8,850 bases of DNA from UBA10427 sp003500135 (GCA_963966275.1 CAWZYQ010000161.1:1-8850), one strand, 5' to 3'. Shown: positions 1 through 6,902, counted from the stretch's first letter. Translations and numbers: made by a program. The notes: generated from the letters alone by a model not told the origin.

Positions 1-357
1 CGGCTCCATCTTTTTACCGCCATAGCGCTCTGTTTCCCACTTGATCTTGTATTGCAGTTTCCAGAAGTGGGCTTCTTTGGGGTTTTTTTTCATCACCTGA
101 CCTATTTCCAGCGTTTTGCGAATCACCTCTTTGGGCTCCGATTCCATCACGATATCGGCAAAGAGCACTTTGGCCTGTTTTTCACCTTCCTCCAAAATGG
201 CATTCAAAAGCCCTTCTTTGTTTCTGAAGTGCCTGAATATCAGCCCTTCAGATACGCCAGCTTCTTTTGACACTTTACTGGTAGATGTGGCGTTGTACCC
301 GTCGTTGGTAAACAACGTAAGGGCGGCTTTTAGTATTTTTTCCTTTTTCTCTGTCAT
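1..357 (-). CDS. TetR/AcrR family transcriptional regulator (C-terminus beyond window)
   Basis: The minus strand from the ATG at 357-355 is open for 119 codons to the window edge, so the gene is partial at its 3' end. Residues 5-55 are a classic TetR N-terminal DNA-binding domain: an opening helix (KILKAALTLF), the GYNATSTSKVSKEAGVS helix-turn-helix at about 21-37, and the family hallmark GLIFRHFRNKEGLL at 38-51. The helical ligand/dimerisation domain starts at about residue 58 and is cut off, so the effector cannot be guessed. Members bind palindromic operators as dimers and usually repress themselves and a neighbour. A palindrome lies directly next to this start codon, and the DUF427 gene is transcribed divergently 104 bp away. 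The family call is firm; the regulated targets are inference. Confidence 0.93.
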   Translation of the reverse strand, partial: MTEKKEKILKAALTLFTNDGYNATSTSKVSKEAGVSEGLIFRHFRNKEGLLNAILEEGEKQAKVLFADIVMESEPKEVIRKTLEIGQVMKKNPKEAHFWKLQYKIKWETERYGGKKMEP

Positions 358-359
358 AA

Positions 360-375
360 GTGAGTGATTACTTAC
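360..375. promoter_or_regulatory. Candidate TetR operator palindrome
   Basis: The bases GTGAGTGATTACTTAC fit the symmetric pattern GTNAGTNATNACTNAC exactly: six of eight positions of each half pair, and the two mismatches are at the N positions. The site begins 3 bp upstream of the tetR start codon, in the gap shared with the divergent DUF427 gene. That is where an autoregulatory TetR repressor normally binds. About 20 bp further right, TTGACA (393-398) followed after 15 bp by TACTAT (414-419) could be a promoter for the rightward gene, although it fits the Bacteroidota -33/-7 pattern only partly. Symmetry and position are seen; binding by this regulator is inferred. Confidence 0.5.
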
Positions 376-461
376 AAAAGTACCACACGCGATTGACATA
401 TAAAAGGTTGTGCTACTATTATTTTTTTAAACAAAATGTTCTTTAATGCTATTATGGTTAT

Positions 462-956
462 ATGCCAATTAAAAAGATTAAGCCAGGACCCGGGCAAGAA
501 TCAGTTTGGGACTATCCGAGACCGCCAAAGCTCGAGCCATTTAAGGGAAGTATAAAGATCATTTTTGCAGGTGATGTGATTGCCGAATGTCAAACTGCCT
601 ACAGGGCGCTGGAAACCAGCCATCCACCAACTTATTATTTGCCCCCGGATGCTTTTAAAACCGGTGTTTTGATAGCTGTAGAAAGAACTTCGTATTGTGA
701 ATTTAAGGGGATGGCCCATTATTTCGATATTGCGCATAAGGGCCGGATCGCAGAATATGCGGCCTGGTCGTACCCGGATCCCAATAAAAACTTTCTACCC
801 ATACAGAATTACATATCAGTGTACGCACATCTTATGGAGGCCTGCTATGTCAACGATGAAAAAGTGAAGGCCCAGGAAGGAGGCTTTTACGGAGGTTGGG
901 TCACGGATAATATCGTGGGTCCGTTTAAGGGTGCACCGGGAACATGGGGCTGGTGA
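462..956 (+). CDS. DUF427 domain-containing protein
   Basis: This is a 164-residue soluble protein without signal peptide or membrane segment. It matches the DUF427 family (NTP_transf_9-type fold, no established biochemical role) over almost its whole length. Conserved signatures are ESVWDYPRPP at 13-22, GDVIAECQTAYRALETSHPPTYYLPP at about 37-62 (the SHPPTYY motif is the best hallmark), CEFKGMAHYFDI at 79-90, AWSYPDP at 101-107 and the Gly/Trp-rich tail GGFYGGWVTDNIVGPFKG at 140-157. The tail is typical of the longer subgroup whose ending contains GGW and GPFKG. The ATG at 462 is chosen because family homology begins almost at once. The gene lies divergent from the TetR gene and upstream of the deaminase in the same direction, 77 bp apart, so it could be under TetR control. 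Cellular function is unknown. Confidence 0.93.
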   Translation: MPIKKIKPGPGQESVWDYPRPPKLEPFKGSIKIIFAGDVIAECQTAYRALETSHPPTYYLPPDAFKTGVLIAVERTSYCEFKGMAHYFDIAHKGRIAEYAAWSYPDPNKNFLPIQNYISVYAHLMEACYVNDEKVKAQEGGFYGGWVTDNIVGPFKGAPGTWGW

Positions 957-999
957 AAACATGTTTTGAACTATCATAAAATATTGATAAATAGTGTTT

Positions 1000-1007
1000 T
1001 AAATTTG
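1000..1007 (+). promoter_or_regulatory. Possible Bacteroidota -7 promoter element
   Basis: TAAATTTG matches the Bacteroidota -7 consensus TAnnTTTG at every defined position and lies 26 bp before the deaminase start codon. No TTG is found at the expected 19-21 bp upstream distance, so the -33 half is missing or poor. The gap also holds a perfect 12-bp palindrome AAAACATGTTTT at 956-967, overlapping the DUF427 stop codon. No poly-T terminator is seen between the two genes, so read-through from DUF427 is possible. Confidence 0.3.
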
Positions 1008-1033
1008 TTTAACAAGATTTTACTTTAATTGTA

Positions 1034-1459
1034 ATGCTGCAAAAACATATATCAGAAGCTATGCGGGCATGCATCTCAATGGCGCACAAAAAGGGTACAC
1101 CATTTGGGGCGGCACTGATCAACGATGAGGGCGCCATTATTTGCCTGGCGGCCAACAGCAGCTCTTCCGACGGACCCATTGCACACGCTGAACTGAATGT
1201 ACTGCAAATGGCACATAAAGATAAGATTCATGCTTCCACGCTTCATTTGATCACAACATGCGAACCGTGTGCGATGTGCACAGGGGCCGCCATATGGAAC
1301 CGGGTCAAAAGCATCTACTATGCAGTTTCCATAGAAGAAGCAGCTAATTATCTACCACAAATACATATGAGCTGCTCAGATATTGTTCAAACCGCGCATT
1401 ATCAACCTGAAGTTTACCCCGGAATTTTGCGTGCTGAGGCAATTGAACTTTTCAGATAA
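1034..1459 (+). CDS. Zinc-dependent nucleoside/guanine deaminase family protein
   Basis: This 141-residue cytosolic enzyme belongs to the cytidine/deoxycytidylate deaminase superfamily. It carries the full catalytic set: H51-A-E53 (HAE; His binds zinc, Glu shuttles the proton) and P78-C79-A-M-C82 (the two zinc cysteines) within TTCEPCAMCTGA. The substrate-pocket stretch PFGAALI lies at 23-29 and a conserved Asn at 41. The pattern DGPIAHAE, followed after the cysteines by a V-x-x-I-Y-Y-A strand, resembles guanine deaminase (GuaD) more than the tRNA adenosine deaminase TadA. However, the C-terminal tail found in GuaD is not recognisable and the protein is slightly short. The reaction would be hydrolytic removal of an amino group from a purine base or nucleoside, feeding purine salvage or nitrogen recovery. 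Chemistry is confident; the exact substrate is not. Confidence 0.88.
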   Translation: MLQKHISEAMRACISMAHKKGTPFGAALINDEGAIICLAANSSSSDGPIAHAELNVLQMAHKDKIHASTLHLITTCEPCAMCTGAAIWNRVKSIYYAVSIEEAANYLPQIHMSCSDIVQTAHYQPEVYPGILRAEAIELFR

Positions 1460-1603
1460 TTGCTACTCCGGTAAAGTGACTGTAAGATTCTTTTTTCAAT
1501 GGATATCCGATAATACCCGGATTGTTTTGCCATTAACCGTTTTACCAAATGGATTTTTAAACAATTAATTATATTTTCATGCTTGCTTAAAATTAGCTTC
1601 ACT

Positions 1604-4600
1604 ATGAAAAACTATAAACAATACTTTTTTCTGGTGCTGATCATTGCATTGGCATCGCTGGGGCTCAGGGCCCAGAATAAATCTGACGGTCAGATACAGA
1701 TGGCTGATTCGGTATTTAAAGGGTTGAAACTCCGAAGCATCGGACCCGCTTTTATGTCGGGCAGGATCGCCGATATCGCCATTCATCCCGAAGACGAAAA
1801 TACCTGGTATGTCGCCGTAGGTTCCGGAGGGGTTTGGAAAACAGTCAATGCGGGGGTCACATGGACGCCGATTTTTGACGACCAGAGCTCGTATTCGATC
1901 GGATGTGTCACGGTCGATCCCAATAATCCGCATACCGTATGGGTTGGAACAGGAGAAAATGTAGGCGGTCGACATGTCGGCTATGGAGATGGAATATACA
2001 AAAGCATGGACGGTGGTAAGCACTGGAAAAATATGGGGCTTGAAGCTTCAGAGCACATATCCAAAATCATGGTCCATCCTGAAAATTCCGATGTGGTATG
2101 GGTAGCTGCCCAGGGGCCGTTGTGGAAAAAAGGCGGCGAACGTGGCCTGTATAAAACAACAGACGGCGGTAAAACCTGGAAAAAGACGCTCGGAGATAAT
2201 GTCTGGACCGGCGTTACCGATATTCTGATCGACCCGCGCAACCCGGATGTGTTATATGCTGCTACCTGGGACCGGCATCGAAACGTGGCAGCCTATCTGG
2301 GTGGTGGGCCCGGCACAGGTATCCACAAAAGTACCGATGGTGGTGAAACGTGGATGGAACTGACAGAAGGCCTGCCGGAAGACTATATGGCCAAGATTGG
2401 TCTTGCTATTTCACAGCAAAACCCCGATATCGTTTATGCGGCCATAGAGCTCGATCGCCGCACCGGAGGCGTTTACCGTTCCGCCGATGGTGGCATGACC
2501 TGGGAAAAGCAGTCTGACGCAGTAGCCGGCGCTACAGGACCTCATTACTATCAGGAGCTGTATGCCTCGCCGCACCATTTTGACCGGCTTTACCTCGTCG
2601 ACAACCACATGCAGTATTCTACCGATGGTGGCAAAACATTTAAGCGCCTGAATAATGCACATAAACATGGCGATAACCACGCCATTGCCTTCAAAAAAAG
2701 TGATCCCGATTATTTACTGGTCGGTACGGATGGAGGTGTGTACGAAAGCTTCGACCTGGGTGACCATTGGAGGTTTATGGAAAACCTGCCCGTGACTCAG
2801 TTTTACAAGGTGGCGGTGGATGATGCCGAACCTTTTTACAATATCTATGGTGGCACGCAGGACAACAGTACGCAGGGCGGCCCTTCACGAACCGACAATG
2901 TACACGGCATTCAAAACTCAGACTGGCGGGTCATTTTGAACTGGGATGGTCATCAGCCGGCTACGGAGCCGGGAAATCCCAACATCATGTATGGGGAACG
3001 ACAGGAAGGAAATATTTCAAGAATAGATCTTACTACCGGAGAAGTAGTGGACATTCAGCCTCAGCCCGGTCCCGATGAAGGTCCGGAGCGATTTAACTGG
3101 GATGCCCCTATATTGGTAAGTCCTCACCAGCCTTCGCGGATCTATTTTGCTTCACAACGCGTTTGGCGATCTGACAACCGCGGTGATAAATGGGAGGCGA
3201 TATCAGGTGACCTGACCCGCAACCAGAACCGCATTGAGCTGCCCATTATGGACCGCAAGCCGAGCTGGGACAATGCCTGGGACTTCCTGGCCATGTCGAA
3301 TTACAATACCATCACCTCCCTCGCCGAATCGCCATTGCAGGAAGGTTTGATCTATGCCGGAACGGATGACGGTTTGATACAGGTAACCGAAAACGGAGGG
3401 GAAAGCTGGAGGAAGATCGAAGTGGGAAGCCTTCCCGGCGTGCCTTCCACCGCTTTTGTCAATGATATAAAAGCTGATTTGCACGATTTAAACACCGTAT
3501 ATGTAGCGCTCGATAATCACAAATTCGGCGATTTTGAGCCTTATCTGCTGAAAAGTACCGACCGAGGTAAGTCCTGGACTCCTATCAAAGGAAATATTCC
3601 GGACAGAACTCTAGTATGGCGGGTGGTACAGGACCATGTTAAGCCCGGACTGATGTTTGCCGCCACGGAATTTGGCATTTACTTCACTGTCGATGGAGGT
3701 ACAAAATGGACAAAACTTGAAGGAGGAGCGCCCACCATTTCTTTCAGGGACCTGGCCATTCAGAAGCGCGAAAATGACCTGATCGGAGCTTCTTTCGGAC
3801 GTGGTTTTTATGTATATGATGATTACAGCGCCCTGAGGGAAGTTTCGGAATCGCAGTTGCAGGAAGAAGCGACCTTGTTTCCGGTGAGAAAAGCCTGGTG
3901 GTATATCCCAAGGTCACATTTGAGTTTTGGTGACGAAAAAGGTTCGCAGGGAGCCGATCACTTCGTGGCGCCCAATCCTGATTTCGGTGCTCTGATCACC
4001 TATTACCTAAAGGATAACATGAAGACCAAAGAGGAAATGCGCCAGGAGAAGGAAAAGCCATTACGTAAAAATATGCAGGACGTGCCCTTTCCAGGATGGG
4101 ACAATTTAGCAGATGAAATGAATGAAAAGGACCCCGCTGTTTGGATAATTATCACCAATGGCGATGGAGAGGTGATAAGGCGCATCAGCGGGCCGACAGA
4201 AAGCGGTTTTCACCGCATTGCATGGGATCTGCGTTACCCGGCGCCCCAGGCGATTGACCCTGCTTCAGTAGATGAAGAGGAAGAGGAAGAAGATGGCGAC
4301 GAGCCCGCCGGTTTAATGGTTGCCCCGGGCGCCTACTATGCCACGCTTTACAGCGAAAAGGAAGGTAATATGAGAAAGCTTTCGGATGCCGTGGAGATCA
4401 AAGTGGAGCCGCTCCGTGAGGGTGTGCTGGAAGGAGCTCCTGACGATGTAGTGGCAGGATTCTGGCGCGATTACGAAGGCCTGGTAAGCCGTTCTTCAGC
4501 ATTAAATCTTGAATTGAGTAAAGGCATGCAGAAATATAAGGCACTGGAGCTTGCACTTAAAAGGGCGCAGGCAACACCTGGTGAACTTGACAACCGGCTA

Positions 4601-4888
4601 TTTGCCTTACGCGACCGGTTGAAAAAGCTCGATCATGACCTGAATGGCAATGTGGCCAAAAGACAAGTGGGTGAGAAGACCATGCCTACCGTTGCCGAGC
4701 GCATTTTTGCCATCAACAGGGGTATCACGCATTCAACCTATGGTCCGACGGATACACATAAAGAAACCTACACTATCGTTGTGGATGAACTGAATGCCCT
4801 TGAAGGGGAGATGGCTTCCATCAAGGAAGGTTTGTCCGAGCTGGCAGATGACCTTGAAGCTGCCGGTGCACCTTCGGTAGAAGACTGA
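1604..4888 (+). CDS. Large secreted BNR/Asp-box (VPS10/sortilin-like) beta-propeller protein
   Basis: The protein has 1094 residues from the ATG at 1604. An in-frame ATG at 1583 is rejected because the later start gives a normal signal peptide (MKNYKQYFFLVLIIALASLGLRAQ, residues 1-24). Eleven Asp-box-like motifs (S/T-x-D-x-G-x-x-W) start at about residues 79, 133, 184, 242, 292, 338, 381, 522, 594, 650 and 694, such as KTTDGGKTW and KSTDGGETW. They imply one or two large beta-propellers over about 30-760, of the kind often annotated as BNR-repeat glycosyl hydrolase or WD40/YVTN/BNR-like protein. Residues about 845-930 hold a beta-sandwich-like segment (ITNGDGEVIRRI, then FHRIAWDLRYPAP) resembling FlgD-type Ig folds. 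It is interrupted by an acidic run at 890-900. The last 140 residues are charged and probably helical. No type IX secretion C-terminal domain is evident and no catalytic residues can be assigned, so hydrolase activity is unproven. It is probably periplasmic or surface-exposed. Confidence 0.9.
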   Translation: MKNYKQYFFLVLIIALASLGLRAQNKSDGQIQMADSVFKGLKLRSIGPAFMSGRIADIAIHPEDENTWYVAVGSGGVWKTVNAGVTWTPIFDDQSSYSIGCVTVDPNNPHTVWVGTGENVGGRHVGYGDGIYKSMDGGKHWKNMGLEASEHISKIMVHPENSDVVWVAAQGPLWKKGGERGLYKTTDGGKTWKKTLGDNVWTGVTDILIDPRNPDVLYAATWDRHRNVAAYLGGGPGTGIHKSTDGGETWMELTEGLPEDYMAKIGLAISQQNPDIVYAAIELDRRTGGVYRSADGGMTWEKQSDAVAGATGPHYYQELYASPHHFDRLYLVDNHMQYSTDGGKTFKRLNNAHKHGDNHAIAFKKSDPDYLLVGTDGGVYESFDLGDHWRFMENLPVTQFYKVAVDDAEPFYNIYGGTQDNSTQGGPSRTDNVHGIQNSDWRVILNWDGHQPATEPGNPNIMYGERQEGNISRIDLTTGEVVDIQPQPGPDEGPERFNWDAPILVSPHQPSRIYFASQRVWRSDNRGDKWEAISGDLTRNQNRIELPIMDRKPSWDNAWDFLAMSNYNTITSLAESPLQEGLIYAGTDDGLIQVTENGGESWRKIEVGSLPGVPSTAFVNDIKADLHDLNTVYVALDNHKFGDFEPYLLKSTDRGKSWTPIKGNIPDRTLVWRVVQDHVKPGLMFAATEFGIYFTVDGGTKWTKLEGGAPTISFRDLAIQKRENDLIGASFGRGFYVYDDYSALREVSESQLQEEATLFPVRKAWWYIPRSHLSFGDEKGSQGADHFVAPNPDFGALITYYLKDNMKTKEEMRQEKEKPLRKNMQDVPFPGWDNLADEMNEKDPAVWIIITNGDGEVIRRISGPTESGFHRIAWDLRYPAPQAIDPASVDEEEEEEDGDEPAGLMVAPGAYYATLYSEKEGNMRKLSDAVEIKVEPLREGVLEGAPDDVVAGFWRDYEGLVSRSSALNLELSKGMQKYKALELALKRAQATPGELDNRLFALRDRLKKLDHDLNGNVAKRQVGEKTMPTVAERIFAINRGITHSTYGPTDTHKETYTIVVDELNALEGEMASIKEGLSELADDLEAAGAPSVED

Positions 4889-4908
4889 TTTAATAATAAT
4901 TTTACCAT

Positions 4909-4951
4909 AACCGCCGTAGTGGATTGCAAAGTCTCGCTACTGCGGTTTTTT
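4909..4951 (+). terminator. Intrinsic terminator after the BNR protein gene
   Basis: AACCGCCGTAG (4909-4919) pairs with CTACTGCGGTT (4937-4947) through ten of eleven positions, with one C-T mismatch. The arms can be extended by wobble pairs around an approximately 11-nt loop. The stem runs into six T residues (4946-4951). It starts 20 bp after the stop codon of the propeller protein and ends about 90 bp before the oxidoreductase start. It therefore marks an independent transcription unit boundary. Confidence 0.85.
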
Positions 4952-5041
4952 GTTGCTTGGCTGACAATTAACAACACCTTTATCGTCATTGCTTGCATTT
5001 TACCGGATTTGCCTGCATTTTATATCAAAATCAAACAAACC

Positions 5042-6415
5042 ATGCAACAATTCGATCACATCATTGTCGGCACGGGACAGGCCACCGGCACACTTTTAGG
5101 GCGCCTCATAGGATCCGGCGATACAATAGCCGTAATAGAAGGCGGAAAAGTAGGGGGCAGTTGCGTCAATTATGGCTGCACACCGACCAAGACATTAGTA
5201 GCATCGGCTAAAGCCTATCACAAAGCGCAAAGTGGCGCTACCTATGGGTTTGAATCTGTAAAACCCAGGCTGGACTATGCGGCTGTCCGACAACGCATGA
5301 ACGAGATCAGATACGGAAGCAGTGAGGGATTAACCAACTGGATGGAGTCAACCGATAATGTGAACCTGTTTAAAGGTTGGGCTACTTTTGTTGAAGAAAA
5401 AGTGTTGGAAGTAGAAGGTAACACCTTGAAGGGCAATAGGATATACATCAATGTAGGTACGCGACCAATGGCCCCGCCCATCAATGGTTTAAATGAAGTC
5501 ACCTGTCTGGATAGCGCCGGTGTACTGGACCTGGAAGAACTTCCCGAACATCTCATCATCATAGGTGGTGGTTATATTGGAATGGAGTTCGCCCAGGTCT
5601 ACAAACGATTTGGCAGTAAGGTGACGGTAATCCAGCGTGCAAAACAGGTGATGCCGAAAGAAGATAAAGATGTAGCAGAAACCATTAAGGAATTTTTAGA
5701 AAAAGAAGGGGTAAAAATCCATTGTAATGCCCATGCCCATGCAGTTAAGGAAAAAAATGGGGGGATAGAACTGGAAATCGAAATGGGTGGACAAACAAAA
5801 CAAATAGAAGGTTCGCATTTAATGGTAGCGGCAGGAAGAAAACCTAATTCCGATACCTTATCGCTTGAAAAAGCAGGTATCAAAACCAACGATCACGGGT
5901 TTATTGAGGTCAATGAATATTGTGAAACCAATGTCCCAGGTATTTTTGCCGTTGGCGATGTGAACGGCAAAGGCGCTTTTACCCATACCTCCGTTAATGA
6001 TGCCGAGATAGTGATCTCCAAGCTACAGGAGGGTGATCGCAAGCTATCCGACCGGATACCTATATATGCACTTTTTACTGATCCGCCGTTGGGCCGCGTT
6101 GGCATGACGGAAAAAGAAGCGCTGGAGCAAAAAGGAAAAGTACTACGGGCCATCAAACCGATGTCGGAAATCAGCCGGGCCAAGGAGATGAGTGAAACTA
6201 CCGGCTTCGCGAAGTTGTTGGTAGATGCCGATACCGACCTGATTTTGGGCGCTGCCATTTTAGGTCCCGGTGGCGACGAGATCATCAACATGTTCGCCAC
6301 GATCATGCACAGCAATATACCCTGCCGTCAGTACCGCAAGGTGGTGCTGGTGCATCCCACGGTTTCCGAACTGATGCCCTGGGTGCTGGATCGGCTGGAA
6401 TTGGTGGAAAAGTGA
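5042..6415 (+). CDS. FAD-dependent pyridine nucleotide-disulfide oxidoreductase (mercuric reductase-like)
   Basis: This flavoenzyme has 457 residues from the ATG at 5042. The frame is open further upstream to 4919, but that part overlaps the terminator and has no family similarity. The order of motifs is that of the class I disulfide reductases. FAD-binding HIIVGTGQATG is at 6-16 and the redox disulfide C41-VNYG-C46 is within GGSCVNYGCTPTKT. The NAD(P)-binding IIGGGYIGMEFA lies at about 173-184, the second FAD motif FAVGDVNGKG at 302-311, and the C-terminal interface has the catalytic pair H438-P-T-V-S-E443. The GTGQA start and GCTPTKT resemble proteins annotated as FAD-containing oxidoreductase or mercuric reductase rather than dihydrolipoamide dehydrogenase. 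It lacks the N-terminal metal-binding domain and C-terminal vicinal cysteines of true MerA. No mer genes or 2-oxoacid dehydrogenase genes are nearby. Substrate unknown. Confidence 0.92.
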   Translation: MQQFDHIIVGTGQATGTLLGRLIGSGDTIAVIEGGKVGGSCVNYGCTPTKTLVASAKAYHKAQSGATYGFESVKPRLDYAAVRQRMNEIRYGSSEGLTNWMESTDNVNLFKGWATFVEEKVLEVEGNTLKGNRIYINVGTRPMAPPINGLNEVTCLDSAGVLDLEELPEHLIIIGGGYIGMEFAQVYKRFGSKVTVIQRAKQVMPKEDKDVAETIKEFLEKEGVKIHCNAHAHAVKEKNGGIELEIEMGGQTKQIEGSHLMVAAGRKPNSDTLSLEKAGIKTNDHGFIEVNEYCETNVPGIFAVGDVNGKGAFTHTSVNDAEIVISKLQEGDRKLSDRIPIYALFTDPPLGRVGMTEKEALEQKGKVLRAIKPMSEISRAKEMSETTGFAKLLVDADTDLILGAAILGPGGDEIINMFATIMHSNIPCRQYRKVVLVHPTVSELMPWVLDRLELVEK

Positions 6416-6420
6416 TGGGG

Positions 6421-6567
6421 CAAAGTTTGCTCTTGCCGATGTAAATCATGCATTGGCCATCCGGAAGTACAATCCGGCAAAGTCAAAGTATGCTCTGTGC
6501 AGCTCTAAGTACGCTCTGTGTAGTTTAGAGTATGTATAATGTAATCCAAAGTATGCCTTATGGAAGT
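6421..6567. repeat. Seven phased degenerate 21-bp tandem repeats
   Basis: Units begin at 6421, 6442, 6463, 6484, 6505, 6526 and 6547, exactly 21 bp apart, and the first starts 6 bp after the oxidoreductase stop codon. The best conserved core is AAGTAYGCTCTGTG. The units at 6484 and 6505 agree at 17 of 21 positions, those at 6484 and 6547 at 15 of 21, while the outer units and the one at 6526 are much more degenerate (about 10-12 of 21). AAGTA or a one-base variant recurs in phase at 6465, 6486, 6507, 6528 and 6549. The array is non-coding in the forward frame examined (one frame has a TAG at 6526-6528). Whether it is an old minisatellite, a protein-binding array with two helical turns per unit, or part of a 3' UTR is not known. 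Confidence 0.75.
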
Positions 6568-6568
6568 C

Positions 6569-6587
6569 ACGGAAATATAGTTTCCGT
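6569..6587. repeat. Short hairpin after the tandem repeat array
   Basis: ACGGAAA (6569-6575) and TTTCCGT (6581-6587) form a perfect 7-bp inverted repeat around the 5-nt loop TATAG. It follows the last 21-bp unit by one base. It has no T-tract after it, so it is at best a weak terminator or a transcript 3'-end stabiliser for the oxidoreductase mRNA. Between 6588 and 6671 only AT-rich sequence is seen. Confidence 0.5.
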
Positions 6588-6671
6588 TGCTTAATATAAG
6601 CTCATTTCGGTTAAAAGCATGTTCTTAAAAAGGTAAAAACTATTTTTTTAATAGATTAATATTACTAAGGG

Positions 6672-6706
6672 CAAAATAAAATATGCTCCTAACATATTTT
6701 ATTTTG
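6672..6706. repeat. Perfect 14-bp AT-rich inverted repeat
   Basis: CAAAATAAAATATG (6672-6685) and CATATTTTATTTTG (6693-6706) are perfect reverse complements around a 7-nt loop, with one further G-T pair possible outside. The left arm ends with the ATG (6683-6685) that opens the lipoprotein-like frame described separately. In RNA, the hairpin would bury that start codon. It lacks a downstream T-run of its own. Function could be translational control, an old terminator, or a mobile-element remnant end. Confidence 0.6.
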
Positions 6707-6832
6707 TTGACTATTATCTCTGTTTTTTCGTAGTGTTTGAAAATCAACAACAAAGATACCGAGACGGATTCAGTGGTAAATGAATTCATTTTCATTGATC
6801 TAAAAGAAAATGAAGGATGTCAAGTGTTTTGA
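6683..6832 (+). pseudogene. Lipoprotein gene remnant with amber codon at the lipobox
   Basis: From the ATG at 6683 the frame reads MLLTYFILLTIISVFS, then TAG at 6731-6733, then CLKINNKDTETDSVVNEF and IFIDLKENEGCQVF, and stops at TGA 6830-6832. The first part is a hydrophobic lipoprotein-type signal sequence, and the codon after the stop is the cysteine expected at the lipid attachment site. A single base change, TCG (Ser) to TAG, would explain it by giving SVFS-S-C. The 30-residue remainder is polar and resembles the mature start of a surface lipoprotein. AAGGG lies at 6668-6672, a plausible ribosome site. The complete frame is only 49 codons, so this is either the broken start of a longer gene or a small lipoprotein inactivated or read through at one codon. 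I do not recognise a family with certainty. Confidence 0.4.
6778..6814. repeat. Overlapping palindromes inside the gene remnant
   Basis: AAATGAATTCATTT (6778-6791) is a perfect 14-bp palindrome. Its right half also begins a 9-bp inverted repeat TTCATTTTC (6785-6793) / GAAAATGAA (6806-6814) with a 12-nt loop. The two structures are mutually exclusive. They lie in the second half of the lipoprotein-like frame and may simply reflect AT-rich coding sequence. Confidence 0.35.
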
Positions 6833-6867
6833 CCGCTGTATAAGATAAAGATAGTTAAATTTTCGAT

Positions 6868-6902
6868 AAAAAATGTGCCATTTACCAATGGCACATTTTT
6901 TT
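6868..6902. terminator. Bidirectional intrinsic terminator
   Basis: AAAAAATGTGCCATT (6868-6882) and AATGGCACATTTTTT (6887-6901) are perfect reverse complements of 15 bp with the 4-nt loop TACC. A T-tract closes the stem on the plus strand (6896-6902) and an equivalent one on the minus strand (complement of 6868-6873). It lies 84 bp downstream of the stop codon of the minus-strand lipoprotein gene and 35 bp after the stop of the plus-strand lipoprotein-like remnant. It can serve convergent transcripts. From 6903 to 6985 only AT-rich spacer is seen. Confidence 0.88.

Noticed and set aside
52..367. Plus-strand open frames at the left end
   Set aside because: They are antisense to a minus-strand frame with an unmistakable TetR DNA-binding domain.
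1505..1522. ATCCG/CGGAT hairpin after the deaminase as a terminator
   Set aside because: The stem is only 5 bp with an 8-nt loop and no real T-tract follows.
1570..1577. TATATTTT as a -7 box for the BNR gene
   Set aside because: The last base deviates from TAnnTTTG and no TTG lies at the required distance upstream in a very AT-rich stretch.
1583..1603. Alternative ATG seven codons upstream for the BNR protein
   Set aside because: The start at 1604 yields a standard signal peptide beginning MKNYKQ; the upstream version adds residues that do not improve it.
4919..5041. N-terminal extension of the oxidoreductase reading frame
   Set aside because: It starts inside the terminator hairpin, adds 41 residues with no family similarity ahead of the FAD motif, and the ATG at 5042 gives the usual start only a few residues before HIIVGTG.
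6421..6567. CRISPR array
   Set aside because: The period is 21 bp with no separate spacers, units are degenerate throughout, and no cas genes are present.
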